Shown here piece by piece: positions 52,392 to 61,104 of a stretch of DNA of 64,000 nucleotides. The stretch comes from NIOZ-UU35 sp964344175 (GTDB taxonomy: Bacteria; Chloroflexota; Anaerolineae; Anaerolineales; UBA11858). Position numbers and translations under genes: made by a program. Where the stretch lies: positions 17,200 through 81,199 of the forward strand of contig CAYFMI010000004.1 of NCBI GenBank assembly GCA_964344175.1, in the 5' to 3' direction. Below the pieces are notes generated by a model that worked only from the letters and a program-made list of their open reading frames with translations, did not search any database and was not told where the DNA came from. Numbering within the stretch: position 1 is the first letter of the stretch; each line of letters begins with the position of its first letter.

Positions 52392-52400
52392 TGGTATAAT
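52392..52400 (+). promoter_or_regulatory. extended -10 promoter of the fused sensor-regulator gene
   Basis: TGGTATAAT is a perfect extended -10, 35 nt before the chosen ATG. No strong -35 is seen. Confidence 0.45.
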
Positions 52401-52435
52401 TCCACAATGCTGCCCCTATCAACAAAACCTTTCCC

Positions 52436-55400
52436 ATGCCCCCCATCTACCTGACCCCCAACACCTTCAGTGGACTGACCTTGTTCATCTTTGCCGGGTC
52501 CATCGCCGGGTATCTGGGCGCGCTGGCCTGGAAAACGAAGCAGCAACGGCGGCAGATCATTTACCTGGCCCTGGCTTTGGCAGCGGTCAGCGGCTTTTCG
52601 CTGACTGGCGCGATGCTTGAAGCCCTCTATCCGGTGGCGCGGTATTGGGTTCATCCGCTGAATACGATCATTCAAAGTCTGGGCCTGGTCTTCTGGGTGC
52701 AGTTTGCCTACCATCTTCCTGAACTATATCTTGAGCGGCAACGTGAAAGCCAGGTAGCTTTAGGTCTGACCCTGCTGCTGGTTCTCTATGATGTTGGCTA
52801 TGCCCTGCACTTTTATGACCAACTGGCAGAAAGGGTATACACTTCGCGCCCCCTGGTCGCTGTTCTGCTTCAGGCCGGAGTGGCACTGTGGGCGTTGGGG
52901 GTTTTCATCCGCCAGGCCCGACGCGCCGACTCGCGCGATCTCCCACTATGGCGGAAATTGTGGCGCCCATGCGACCGCCACAGCCGCGCCGTGCGCAATT
53001 TTGTCTGGATCAATCTTGCGTTGGCCGGGATGAACACGATGGCAGTTTTTCATATAGAATCGCTGATCAGCATAACTACACTGCGCATCTTCGTTTTCTC
53101 TGGAGTGCTGGTTGCCTTGCTGCTGATTACCCTGACATACCTGAACTACCTCCCGGAACGCACCTCCTTCCAGGCCAGGCTTGTTGCCATTACCCTGGCC
53201 TTCTTTCTGGGCGTGCTGAGCATGGTGGGGCATGTCATTGCGCCTGCCTTTATTGCCTCCTATCACGATACCCACATGCTCAACCTTCCCCAAACTCTAC
53301 AATTCAGCCCCAACACACTGGGCGGCTACGACATTCGCTCGATCTCCCATCATTACGAAACCGATTTGGGTGAACCCTTCGCCTTCGAGGGTGAAAGCTC
53401 CCTGATCGATTGCGGGTGTTTGTCCCTGGATTTCACCTTCCCGTTTTACGGTCAGTCCTGGTCTGATGCGCATATCACCCGTCGAGGGATCGTCACCTTC
53501 GGAGGCCAACCGCCGCCTGCCTTCGGCCCCGAAATCCCTGACTTCAGCCTGCCCGCTATTTATCTGACCGGGACCGATACCTGGGCTGCCGGGGATATCT
53601 CCGTTTATACCCGCGCTACGCCAGATGAACTGACTCTCACCTGGTTGAAAGCGCAGCAACCGGGGGATTCCATGATGTCCGGCGCCTTCCAACTGCGCCT
53701 CTATCCCGATGGGGTTTTCGAGATAGCCTTCGAGGCTTTGCCCCCCATTCAACCGAATGAGGTGCAATACCGCTGGCAGGCCAACCAACTGCTGGGTGCG
53801 GTGCCTGGGGGTGAAGCAGGGCCGCAGCCGGCCCATTTCCGCGGTGATCTCCCCATCAGCAGCGGGGCGGATGGCATCATCGAAACCTATGATCTCGATT
53901 TCCGCGCCGCGCTGCACCATTTTTTAACCCCGCTGTTTTGGCTAATGATCTTCAGCGCCCTATTGGTTGGCGTCGGGCTGCCGCTGGCCTTCCAGACGAG
54001 CCTGGTGAAGCCGCTGCAAAACCTGTTGGCCGGGGTACGGCAAGTGAATCGGGGCCAGCTAGATGTCCAGGTCCCTGTGATGGTCGAAGATGAGTTTGGC
54101 TACCTCACCCGCGCCTTCAACAGCATGGCTGCCGATATGGACAAGCTGGTCACCGATCTGGAAGACCGCGTCGCCGAACGAACCACCGAGCTAGCCGACA
54201 CTGCCGCCTACCTCGATAACATTTTGCGCAGCGCTACCGACTATGCCATCATTACGGTGGATAATCAGCTTCGGATTGTCTATATTAATCCCCTGGCCGA
54301 AAGCCTATACGAAGTATCAGCCAATGAAGTCCTAGAAAAGAAAATTACAGATGCTTTCGCCCGAGTTGCAGATACCACCGACCATCTCCAGGCAGGCCTG
54401 CGCCGCGCCTCCAGCCAGGGGGCTTTCGGGTACGCCTATACTCGGGAATCGCCTGATGGCCTGCGCCACATTGCCTCCCGTTTTTCAAGCGTGGTCAACA
54501 AATCGGGAGACATAATTGGCTACGCCCATTTTGGCCGAGATATCACTCAGCGCGTCCAGACCGAGGCGCAACTGCTCAACCAGCAGCGGTCGCTCTCAGC
54601 GCTGGAAGAACGAGAGCGGATTGGCCGCGAGCTGCACGATGGCATCGGACAGGTAATGGGCTACCTGAATTTGCAAATGCAGGCCGGGCGGGCGTTGCTG
54701 GCCGACGGCAAGCAACAGGCTGCCAGTAAGCTGCTTGAGCAGCTAATCGGCGTAACTCAAACGGCACACAACAATGTGCGCGAATTCATCTTGGGCATGA
54801 ATCATTCCAATCTGGCAGCGACCGATTTTTGGGCAGCCTTGCAGCGAATGGGCCAAACCTTCGAGGAAGAGCGGGCGCTCCCGGTCAGTCTCAGTCTCCC
54901 CCTCGATCAACCGCGCTGGCTGGCCCCACCAGATGATCTTCACCTGCTGCTTATTCTTCAAGAAGCCTTGACCAACGCCTATAAATATGCCGATGCAAGC
55001 CGGATGCAAATTATTGCCCAACAAATCGGGCCGGATCAGGCGCAGTTTATCATCAGCGATGATGGCTGTGGGTTTAGCCCCCCTCCACTAACGCCCCCCT
55101 CGATAGGTGAAGATCCCTTGCAGGCGGAAAAAGATCTCGATCAAGTCTCTCCACAAACGATAAACTTTGGCAGTAAAGACGATACCGATACCCCTACTCC
55201 CCATTTTGGGCTGAAGATCATGCGCGAGCGGGCGTTTGAGTTAGGGGGCGATTTGGAGATTCGCAGCGCGCCGGGAGAGGGCACACAGGTATTGGTCACG
55301 GTAAAAATTACAGAAGCAGATTCTGAAACCGCCGATGCGACGATGTTTTCTCAAACCGCCACGCCCCTGCGGGTTTTGCTTGTGGATGATCACCCCCTCT

Positions 55401-55990
55401 TTCTGGAAGGGCTGGCAAATCTGCTCAAACTCTACGGGGTTATCATTGTGGGCACGGCGCATAACGGGGTACAAGCACAGAAATTAGCCCGGCAAACCCA
55501 GCCCGACCTGATCATCATGGATATCGACATGCCGATTTGCGATGGGATCGAGGCCACCCGCCGTATCACCACCGAATTTCCCGATCAGCGCATTATCATG
55601 CTCACGGTTTCGGCCAGTAACGAAACGCTGTTTGAGGCCCTGAAAGCGGGTGCATCGGGTTACTTGCTCAAAAATATGCAAGCTGAAGAATTATTCATGA
55701 TTATCGCCGGCCTGGAAGATGGCGCTACGCCCATCGCACCGGAGTTAGCTGGAGAAGTAATGGCCGAATTCCAACGCATGGCGCGCCCCGCCGCGGAACT
55801 GACTGAGCGGCAGTGGGATATCCTGCAATGGATTGCCAATGGCAGTTCCTACCGCGAAACCGCACAGGGTCTGTACCTCAGTGAACGCACAGTCAAGCGG
55901 GAGATGAGGGGCATTATGGACGCTCTGCATCTGAACAGCCGCGCTGAAGCCGAAGCCTTCGCCCGCCGCCGGCTCCAAAACGAAGCCTAA
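52436..55990 (+). CDS. one-polypeptide two-component system: membrane sensor kinase fused to LuxR response regulator
   Basis: The product is 1184 residues. Seven or so N-terminal membrane helices (about 10-280) precede an outer domain (about 285-495; FTFPFYGQSW is typical of nidogen/PA14-like beta folds). A last helix (about 500-522) leads to HAMP (about 523-580), PAS (about 600-715) and HisKA_3 with H734 in RIGRELHDGIGQ. HATPase follows (ILQEALTNAYKYA, ISDDGCGF), then a receiver with Asp about 1029 in IMDIDMP and a LuxR HTH (TERQWDILQWIANGSSYRET). NarX and NarL equivalents are thus fused, so the DNA-binding domain is tethered to the membrane. The start lacks a Shine-Dalgarno. Confidence 0.9.
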   Translation: MPPIYLTPNTFSGLTLFIFAGSIAGYLGALAWKTKQQRRQIIYLALALAAVSGFSLTGAMLEALYPVARYWVHPLNTIIQSLGLVFWVQFAYHLPELYLERQRESQVALGLTLLLVLYDVGYALHFYDQLAERVYTSRPLVAVLLQAGVALWALGVFIRQARRADSRDLPLWRKLWRPCDRHSRAVRNFVWINLALAGMNTMAVFHIESLISITTLRIFVFSGVLVALLLITLTYLNYLPERTSFQARLVAITLAFFLGVLSMVGHVIAPAFIASYHDTHMLNLPQTLQFSPNTLGGYDIRSISHHYETDLGEPFAFEGESSLIDCGCLSLDFTFPFYGQSWSDAHITRRGIVTFGGQPPPAFGPEIPDFSLPAIYLTGTDTWAAGDISVYTRATPDELTLTWLKAQQPGDSMMSGAFQLRLYPDGVFEIAFEALPPIQPNEVQYRWQANQLLGAVPGGEAGPQPAHFRGDLPISSGADGIIETYDLDFRAALHHFLTPLFWLMIFSALLVGVGLPLAFQTSLVKPLQNLLAGVRQVNRGQLDVQVPVMVEDEFGYLTRAFNSMAADMDKLVTDLEDRVAERTTELADTAAYLDNILRSATDYAIITVDNQLRIVYINPLAESLYEVSANEVLEKKITDAFARVADTTDHLQAGLRRASSQGAFGYAYTRESPDGLRHIASRFSSVVNKSGDIIGYAHFGRDITQRVQTEAQLLNQQRSLSALEERERIGRELHDGIGQVMGYLNLQMQAGRALLADGKQQAASKLLEQLIGVTQTAHNNVREFILGMNHSNLAATDFWAALQRMGQTFEEERALPVSLSLPLDQPRWLAPPDDLHLLLILQEALTNAYKYADASRMQIIAQQIGPDQAQFIISDDGCGFSPPPLTPPSIGEDPLQAEKDLDQVSPQTINFGSKDDTDTPTPHFGLKIMRERAFELGGDLEIRSAPGEGTQVLVTVKITEADSETADATMFSQTATPLRVLLVDDHPLFLEGLANLLKLYGVIIVGTAHNGVQAQKLARQTQPDLIIMDIDMPICDGIEATRRITTEFPDQRIIMLTVSASNETLFEALKAGASGYLLKNMQAEELFMIIAGLEDGATPIAPELAGEVMAEFQRMARPAAELTERQWDILQWIANGSSYRETAQGLYLSERTVKREMRGIMDALHLNSRAEAEAFARRRLQNEA

Positions 55991-56124
55991 CTACAATTCG
56001 CGGCCCTTAATGTTTGCCCCGGTAGGCAAACATTAAGATTCCCAGACCGATCACGTTCGCGGCTGCCAATGCCAATACTTGCCTTCCCCAGTCAAAGGCG
56101 GGGCGCTTGCTAGCTGAGTTTGGC
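55985..56124 (-). repeat. attC-like site A, 3' of the isochorismatase cassette
   Basis: The right half is the convincing part: 30 bases ending in GTTTGGC (56118-56124) differ at only three positions from the right half of site D, including GCTTGCTAGCTG. The left boundary is uncertain. GCCTAAC (55985-55991) fits the RYYYAAC box but overlaps the stop codon of the kinase gene. It would be the last site of the array. Confidence 0.5.
56006..56037 (+). terminator. hairpin after the fused kinase-regulator gene
   Basis: A perfect 13-bp stem (CTTAATGTTTGCC with its complement) and a 6-nt loop start 16 nt past the stop. It may be the gene's terminator even though no T run follows. It lies inside the span of the first attC-like site. 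Confidence 0.5.
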
Positions 56125-56134
56125 AGCCAGAGAC

Positions 56135-56662
56135 TCATTTGAAACCAATGTTCTCGGCTCTTACTACTTGCGCAATTGTCCGCAGTTCAGTATTCACTCG
56201 ATTAATTTCGTCAATTGCTACCATATCGTCAAAATCAAATGTGCTATGCCCATCTTCTACTACAATGATTTCATATCCAATCTCCGACGCCCGGCGCACA
56301 CTTGTTTCAACACACATTTCGGTTTGCATTCCAGCTATGACCAGCTTTTGTATTCCTTGCGATTCAAGATATTCCTTCAAATTTGTATTCTCGAAAGCGT
56401 CAGGGCTTTGCTTATCTACAATTACATCTTTTTCGGCTGGCTTTAGCGAAGAATGGATTTCCCATCCGGATGTCCCCATTTCATCTGGCTCCCCTTCTCC
56501 CCCATTATTCCGCACGTAAATTACTATTACTCCTTTCCTGCGAGCCTCTTTTATTAAACTCGATAGCACCTGGATAATTCTTTCGCTTTCGTATATGGAA
56601 AATTCTTCATCAAACATATTCACTTGCGCATCGAGGACGACTAACGCTTGCGAGGCTTTCAT
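56135..56662 (-). CDS. isochorismatase-like cysteine hydrolase
   Basis: The 175-residue protein has the family triad D11 (VVLDAQ), K84 (IVDKQSPDAF) and C117 (GMQTEMCVETS). Nicotinamidase, isochorismatase and ureidoacrylate hydrolase share this fold; the substrate is not evident. It stands alone, flanked by an attC-like site 10 bp past its stop and an IS remnant upstream, so it looks like a mobile cassette gene. Confidence 0.88.
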   Translation of the reverse strand: MKASQALVVLDAQVNMFDEEFSIYESERIIQVLSSLIKEARRKGVIVIYVRNNGGEGEPDEMGTSGWEIHSSLKPAEKDVIVDKQSPDAFENTNLKEYLESQGIQKLVIAGMQTEMCVETSVRRASEIGYEIIVVEDGHSTFDFDDMVAIDEINRVNTELRTIAQVVRAENIGFK

Positions 56663-56718
56663 TCATATTCTCCAATTCAAGATTATTATATTTGCCTACT
56701 GTTAAAGTATTCTGAGTA

Positions 56719-57019
56719 GTGTAAACTTCATTCCGTAAAATTGCTGACGAGAAAGTAGGTCAAGGGTATCCTTTCACAAAGTTTGGGAACAAACGAAAGG
56801 AGCAAACCCATGACCTACCAAGATGGTTTTACCTTACCAACCGAAATATTGGAGCAGATCGCAAGCATCTTCGTGTTTGCGTTTGATCAGCGCTTTCCTG
56901 ATGGAAAAGAGTGAAGCTTGGCAAACCGGTAGAAAATATTTAACTTTTGAAGGTTCTGAATAATTCTCAACGCTGGTTCTGAAAGGCCCTTGACCTTTTT
57001 TACAGAAAAGTATTTACAC
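56719..57019. mobile_element. IS256-like insertion sequence remnant (about 300 bp)
   Basis: The ends form an imperfect inverted repeat. The left side reads GTGTAAAC, then TCCGTAAAA, then AGGTCAAGGG; the right side on the other strand reads GTGTAAATAC, CTGTAAAA, AGGTCAAGGG. Inside, an ATG at 56810 behind AAAGGAG encodes MTYQDGFTLPTEILEQIA, which I recognise as like the start of IS256/mutator transposases. The similarity then breaks off and the frame stops at 56914. It is an internally deleted, non-autonomous copy. No clear target duplication flanks it. Confidence 0.55.
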
Positions 57020-57066
57020 CATCCCTTCGACGGCCCCTGTTTAGTTTTTGTCTTGTGCAATTCCAT

Positions 57067-58164
57067 TCATGCCAAATAGTACCAAATAATTGTAACACTC
57101 ATAATAATAAATGCTAACGGTATTGCCCATTGCGCAATTTTGTCAACCCTGGCCGCTTCTTCTGACCGACTCTTTTGTAGTAATGTGTGTACAATCAGAT
57201 TTTCTACTACCGTTGCGATAATTGAAGTATAAGATATCAATACCATCGCATCAGTGAACGTAATGGCTGGAATTCGTGGAAGATACCCGGCCAGTACCCT
57301 GTGAAACGCAACCACAGTCAACAGCGCTACATAAGTACGCCCCATACGACCACTCGACCCTTCACCTGTCATCCAAAACACCGACCATGAGAGATTGACA
57401 ATGATGATAAAAGGCAACAGTATTTTCCAGAGGTAAAAGCCCGGCAATCGCTTTACATGAATGTTAAATATAAATTCAGAAAAAGGATCATCCGCTCGTA
57501 TCTCTTTCTCTGAACGTATTTCGTTGCTGACTCCAGTAATTTGCCATTCCAGCAGAGGCATATTTTCATCATAACCAATCTTATGTGAGTTGGGCACAAA
57601 CACGACATCTTGTTCGGACCATTCAAAAGATTCGATATCGAGTTCCAGATCTTGTTCATCAAACGGAAAATCTACAAAATCAAAATTTGCTTCTACCGTG
57701 ACATTAAAACGCTCTTCATATTCTATTGTCCCATCTGCATAGACAATCAATTCTAACGCTTCAGTAGTTCGTTTTCCTTTCTCATTTTCGATTTCGATAT
57801 CGGGCCACCATATCTCGTCCAGCATCTCTTCTGCAGCATGTTCAACGTACACATCATATTCCGCCCCTTCCTCGGGCGGGATGAATTCCACGCGCGGATC
57901 TTTCCATTTGAGATCCATAAACATATCTACCGAAAATGTTGGAAATGCCGTTGATGCCGCTGAGATATCTGTGATTTCTATCAAATAAAGCCCGATTTCC
58001 ACTTCGGTTGGTTTTTCGGGAGGGAGATGAAATGTTTCCCCGGGGCTGATTAGCGTATCCGATTTTTCTGCATGGGCATCTAGCGGAACCAGCAGCATAA
58101 CTATTGCTACCAGCATAACAATATTCGCTGCTTTTTTATTAAATATTGCCTTTTTATTCATCAT
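57067..58164 (-). CDS. prokaryotic pentameric ligand-gated ion channel homologue (Cys-loop superfamily)
   Basis: The product is 365 residues with AAGGAG before the ATGs. A signal peptide (about 1-32) precedes an extracellular beta-sandwich with W87-K-D (LKWKDPR), the loop-A pattern WWPDIEIEN (119-127) and the FPFDEQDLELDIESF loop (166-180). As in other bacterial members this loop lacks the two cysteines. Four membrane helices follow: M1 (about 233-255, LLPFIIIV), M2 (about 266-286, YVALLTVVAF), YLPRIPAITF as the M2-M3 loop, M3 (about 291-318) and M4 (about 343-364). M2 resembles ELIC (LMLTVVAY). Ligand and ion selectivity are unknown. Confidence 0.9.
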   Translation of the reverse strand: MMNKKAIFNKKAANIVMLVAIVMLLVPLDAHAEKSDTLISPGETFHLPPEKPTEVEIGLYLIEITDISAASTAFPTFSVDMFMDLKWKDPRVEFIPPEEGAEYDVYVEHAAEEMLDEIWWPDIEIENEKGKRTTEALELIVYADGTIEYEERFNVTVEANFDFVDFPFDEQDLELDIESFEWSEQDVVFVPNSHKIGYDENMPLLEWQITGVSNEIRSEKEIRADDPFSEFIFNIHVKRLPGFYLWKILLPFIIIVNLSWSVFWMTGEGSSGRMGRTYVALLTVVAFHRVLAGYLPRIPAITFTDAMVLISYTSIIATVVENLIVHTLLQKSRSEEAARVDKIAQWAIPLAFIIMSVTIIWYYLA

Positions 58165-58459
58165 CTCATCTCCTTCTTGCTAGAAACATGGCCGACAGGT
58201 TGATTGCTAATGGTTCTAAACTCCATATTTCTTTCGTTTTTTACCCGTGACAACAAATGCACACTATGTTTGCACTTTAAGAAAAGAATAGGGTGGGCAT
58301 GAACTTCCAAAACCGGGATAATAGGTTTGCGCAAACCGTATCCTGGAAGGAAAAATCACGCCCATGTGGCAGTTACTTGATTTTTGACGACTCCGTGCAT
58401 GCAAAAGCCAAAGGACGCAGCATGGGCGAGTTGGGCAGATTTGAATTGCTACTCACCAG
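58165..58459. other. non-coding region with hairpin and attC-like box
   Basis: A hairpin at 58313-58346 has the perfect palindrome GGTTTGCGCAAACC (58324-58337) at its tip and arms CCGGGATA / TATCCTGG. Outer GGGC/GCCC arms extend it. GTTGGGC at 58432-58438 fits the GTTRRRY box just past the stop of the PIN gene, but no matching left box is clear. It may be a decayed attC with an insertion. I see no gene. Confidence 0.35.
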
Positions 58460-58768
58460 CTAAAGTTGGTCTACATATGCCAGTATGACTATCCGCTCTA
58501 TGCTTTCTAACAACGCCATTGTTTCTAACTCGCCCATTCCCAAATCAAGCGTTAGCCATTCAGAAGGAACTGAATGAGGAACTGTTACTTTTAACCAATC
58601 ATAGTTTGCTGGCTCTGGGACATCATAGCCCTTTCTCTGTCCCTCATTCAATTCTTCAATAACTGCTTTTGGTGTCCATATTTCCCTGAACATTTGCGGA
58701 AGCCACTCAAATACATCGGCCCGATACAAATAAAGTAAAGGCGATGTATTTGTGATTGCATTAGACAT
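58460..58768 (-). CDS. truncated PIN-like (DUF3368) toxin
   Basis: The product is 102 residues from MSNAITNTSPLLYLYRADVF. The N-terminal N-T-S-P-L, the helix WTPKAVIEEL and LGMGELETMALLES are the first acidic motifs of DUF3368 PIN ribonucleases. The family is normally about 150-165 residues. Here the sequence leaves the family after ERIVIL and ends AYVDQL, losing the last acidic residue and the C-terminal region, so it is probably inactive. No antitoxin gene remains upstream. Confidence 0.6.
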   Translation of the reverse strand: MSNAITNTSPLLYLYRADVFEWLPQMFREIWTPKAVIEELNEGQRKGYDVPEPANYDWLKVTVPHSVPSEWLTLDLGMGELETMALLESIERIVILAYVDQL

Positions 58769-58970
58769 TTGCGGCTTCCAAATCACTTAATTCTGATTCG
58801 AATGGGAACACCTTATATCAACCTAAATTTACAGGAACATCTATTACTATTTGGCGAGTAACTATATCTTTTTCCTATCACGGCGTTTTTTAGTATGTTT
58901 ACTGTACTGGATTTTCGTGCATGCAAGACAAACGATTTCACTACACACGATTTTTCACAAGTAGTATCTG

Positions 58971-59064
58971 CACAACGATGGCGTTAACAGAGCGGCTTTG
59001 ACGAGTGTAATTTTCGGAATTACCATATCATTCCGCAGCCAAGGCCGCGGCTTTGCCGTTCGCC
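58971..59064 (-). repeat. attC-like site F, 3' of the nucleotidyltransferase pair
   Basis: GCACAAC (58971-58977, the same box as in site D) and GTTCGCC (59058-59064) bound a 94-bp segment. Arms AGAGCGGCTTTG and CAAAGCCGCGG pair imperfectly. The stop codon of the nucleotidyltransferase gene touches the right box. The boxes are poor matches to consensus. Confidence 0.35.
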
Positions 59065-59520
59065 CTAATCATCACCTGTTTGGGCCAGTATATCGGCATC
59101 TATCATATCCTGTGCCCGCCCCGAAGCGCGTTTCGCAGTTATCAAATCTTCTTTCCCTATAAATGATATCAGAAGACTATCAAAATCTACTTCAACTCGC
59201 CTTTTCCAAGCTTCTTCAAATTCTACCCCTGGCACTCCCATCAATAGGTCTACTCGCATCGGTGGAACCCCCATTTGATAAAAATAACCATCTTCCGCAA
59301 AATCTTCTTCTGTCATATCCACTAATGGCGCACCAAATTCTTTCAATGCCTTATATACCGCCCCAGCATTTGCTGTGTCTGTGCTGATCCATACATCTAA
59401 ATCTTTTGTGTATCGCGGTTCCGCATATTGGATTACTGCATAGCCCCCTATTATCATGTATCTAACCTTGTTGTCTTTGAAAAGTTTCAACAGATCGGTG
59501 AAGTCGGAGTTGACGAACAT
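59065..59520 (-). CDS. nucleotidyltransferase of a toxin-antitoxin-like pair (AbiEii/DUF6036-like)
   Basis: The product is 151 residues. The nucleotidyltransferase start is YMIIGGYAVIQYAEPRYTKDLDVWI, with the GG and the D-x-D metal pair, then VDLLMGVPG with the third acidic residue. This resembles the small polymerase-beta-like proteins paired with a short partner. It overlaps its partner gene by 59 bp. The pair may be a type IV-like or MNT-like toxin system; this is inference. Confidence 0.75.
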   Translation of the reverse strand: MFVNSDFTDLLKLFKDNKVRYMIIGGYAVIQYAEPRYTKDLDVWISTDTANAGAVYKALKEFGAPLVDMTEEDFAEDGYFYQMGVPPMRVDLLMGVPGVEFEEAWKRRVEVDFDSLLISFIGKEDLITAKRASGRAQDMIDADILAQTGDD

Positions 59521-59668
59521 CTTTTCCCTTTACTCTACTCGCATGAATTATCAACTCCCATGCCGCCGTAAACCTGGCTTCCGGAGTTTGTGCTTGCCAA
59601 AACTTCAGATCAAATGATCTGTCCAGTTCCGCTATTTTGCCTCTGCGTTCTATTATTCTTGTTCTCAT
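59462..59668 (-). CDS. small partner protein of the nucleotidyltransferase
   Basis: The product is 68 residues: an R-x-R-I-I-E-R start, LDRSFDLKFWQAQTPEARFTAAWEL and a C-terminal LHRSVETFQR. Such short proteins regularly precede nucleotidyltransferase genes and are presumed antitoxins or partners. The gene order (small protein first, long overlap) supports coupled translation. Confidence 0.65.
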   Translation of the reverse strand: MRTRIIERRGKIAELDRSFDLKFWQAQTPEARFTAAWELIIHASRVKGKDVRQLRLHRSVETFQRQQG

Positions 59669-59727
59669 CCTGCTCCAATTATAGCACTACTCATCACCTA
59701 ATTTCCCTGAACAAATGGCTGCCTGCT

Positions 59728-59847
59728 GCCCAACGTGGGCTTCACCAGCCTGCGGGTTTGCTTTCCCAACAATTGTAAACCCTGATTTCAGCCTGCAAAA
59801 TCGCGGTGCTTACCATCCTGCGCCAGCAGGTCTGGTGCTAGTTGGGT
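59728..59847 (-). repeat. attC-like site B, 3' of the TolB-like cassette
   Basis: GCCCAAC (59728-59734) and GTTGGGT (59841-59847) bound 120 bp. The arms pair: left CACCAGCCTGC against CACCAGACCTGC read from the right on the other strand, with one unpaired A, the attC-style extrahelical base. ATCGCGGTGCTTACC resembles the shared block of sites C and D. Confidence 0.6.
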
Positions 59848-59874
59848 TGGGTGGCAATTCATACTATTGTTATT

Positions 59875-60936
59875 CTATGGTGTCGCTGGCTGCCAACGAG
59901 ACCAATAATCGTCATTCGCATTGTCTGTTATTCTAGCTTGATTGCTACCATCCGCATTCATAATATAGATTTCCCTATTCCCATCACGATCAGACGAAAA
60001 TACTATGTAACTTCCATCCGGCGACCAAGCGGCTTCCCCATCATTTGATGGGGAATTTGTCAGATTGCTTTTTTCTGTGCCATCAGGGTTCATGATGTAG
60101 ATTTCATCATTTCCATCTCGGTTCGTTGTGAAAATAATCTTTTTGCCATCTGGCGACCAAAAAGGACAATTGTCATTCGCTGAATTGTCAGTTATTTGAA
60201 CTGCCTCTGTCCCATCAGTATTCATGACATAGATTTCGTTGTTCCCAGAATTGTTCACTGTCCACGCAATTCTTTTCCCATCAGGAGACATGCCAGATGC
60301 ACAAGTATCAGCTGCTGGGCTGTTTGTTAGTCGAAGCTGATCCGTGCCATCCGCATTCATAATATACACTTCGTAGTTATTATCTCGGTCTGAAACGAAC
60401 ACAATCTTTTCACCGTCAGGTGTCCAGGCGTAAGGCCAATCACCTGCTGGATTATTCGATATGTTCATCTTTTCGCTGCCATCTGCACTCATTACATAGA
60501 TTTCAGTATTTCCATCCCGAGTGGAAGCGAAGGCGATTTTATTCCCATTTGGCGAGAAAGTGACATGGTTGTCTGTTTCAGGGTGCTCTGTAAGGCGTTT
60601 TGGGTCAGAACCATCAACTTTGACCAGATAAATATCTGTATTTTGATCACGGTTTGAAACAAACCCGAACCAACCCATGCCACCACCCATAGATGTTGGT
60701 ATGGCTATTGGTGTTTCGGTGATTGTAACTGTTGGAGGAGGTGATATTTGTGTTGGTTCTGTTGTGTTTGTAGCTGCAATCATTGTCGGTTCAGCAGTAT
60801 CCATCGCAGAAGCAGGTGCAGACTCAGTCGGAGCAATTGTAGCTTCTGGCGTTGAAACTTCCGAAGTCTGTTTACAACCAGCAGACAAGAATAGAACCAA
60901 CATGGCTGATAATAGCAGCGTTCTTTTTGTTTTCAT
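59875..60936 (-). CDS. TolB-like beta-propeller lipoprotein
   Basis: The product is 353 residues from the ATG at 60936 (AAAAGGA upstream). A lipoprotein signal ends at LFLSAGC. A Thr/Glu/Ala-rich linker (about 25-95) is followed by six or seven WD40-like/PD40 repeats with the pattern SPDGKKIIFTTNRDGNDEIY. No TolA/Pal system is expected, so a free surface sensor or carbohydrate-linked role is likely. It is a single-gene cassette between attC-like sites. Confidence 0.85.
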   Translation of the reverse strand: MKTKRTLLLSAMLVLFLSAGCKQTSEVSTPEATIAPTESAPASAMDTAEPTMIAATNTTEPTQISPPPTVTITETPIAIPTSMGGGMGWFGFVSNRDQNTDIYLVKVDGSDPKRLTEHPETDNHVTFSPNGNKIAFASTRDGNTEIYVMSADGSEKMNISNNPAGDWPYAWTPDGEKIVFVSDRDNNYEVYIMNADGTDQLRLTNSPAADTCASGMSPDGKRIAWTVNNSGNNEIYVMNTDGTEAVQITDNSANDNCPFWSPDGKKIIFTTNRDGNDEIYIMNPDGTEKSNLTNSPSNDGEAAWSPDGSYIVFSSDRDGNREIYIMNADGSNQARITDNANDDYWSRWQPATP

Positions 60937-60987
60937 TTGTCTTTTCCTTTTCTCCATACTCTGAAAACTACACATCTTTGCTTTGCC

Positions 60988-61091
60988 ACCCAACGAGGGC
61001 GTGTGCTGCCGGGCGGTATGAATCCGAAACAATCTTTCCTTGTAACCATTTGCTAAAATTCGCGCCGCTTACCCTCGGGCGGCAGTTGGGT
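60988..61091 (-). repeat. attC-like site C, 3' of the dienelactone-hydrolase-like cassette
   Basis: The outer boxes ACCCAAC (60988-60994) and GTTGGGT (61085-61091) are perfect complements and fit RYYYAAC/GTTRRRY exactly. The block ATTCGCGCCGCTTACCC (61058-61074) is identical to one in site D. The hydrolase stop is 13 bp away. Confidence 0.6.
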
Positions 61092-61104
61092 TTCAGTCTC
61101 GCGT

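Noticed and set aside
56810..56914. 34-codon open frame behind a good ribosome-binding site as an independent small gene
   Set aside because: Its first residues look like an IS256 transposase N-terminus and it lies between the element's inverted ends; it is a deletion remnant.
58340..58450. ISAs1-type transposase remnant starting MWQLLDF
   Set aside because: Only a few residues are suggestive, and frames change within 40 bases. The evidence is too thin to name a family.
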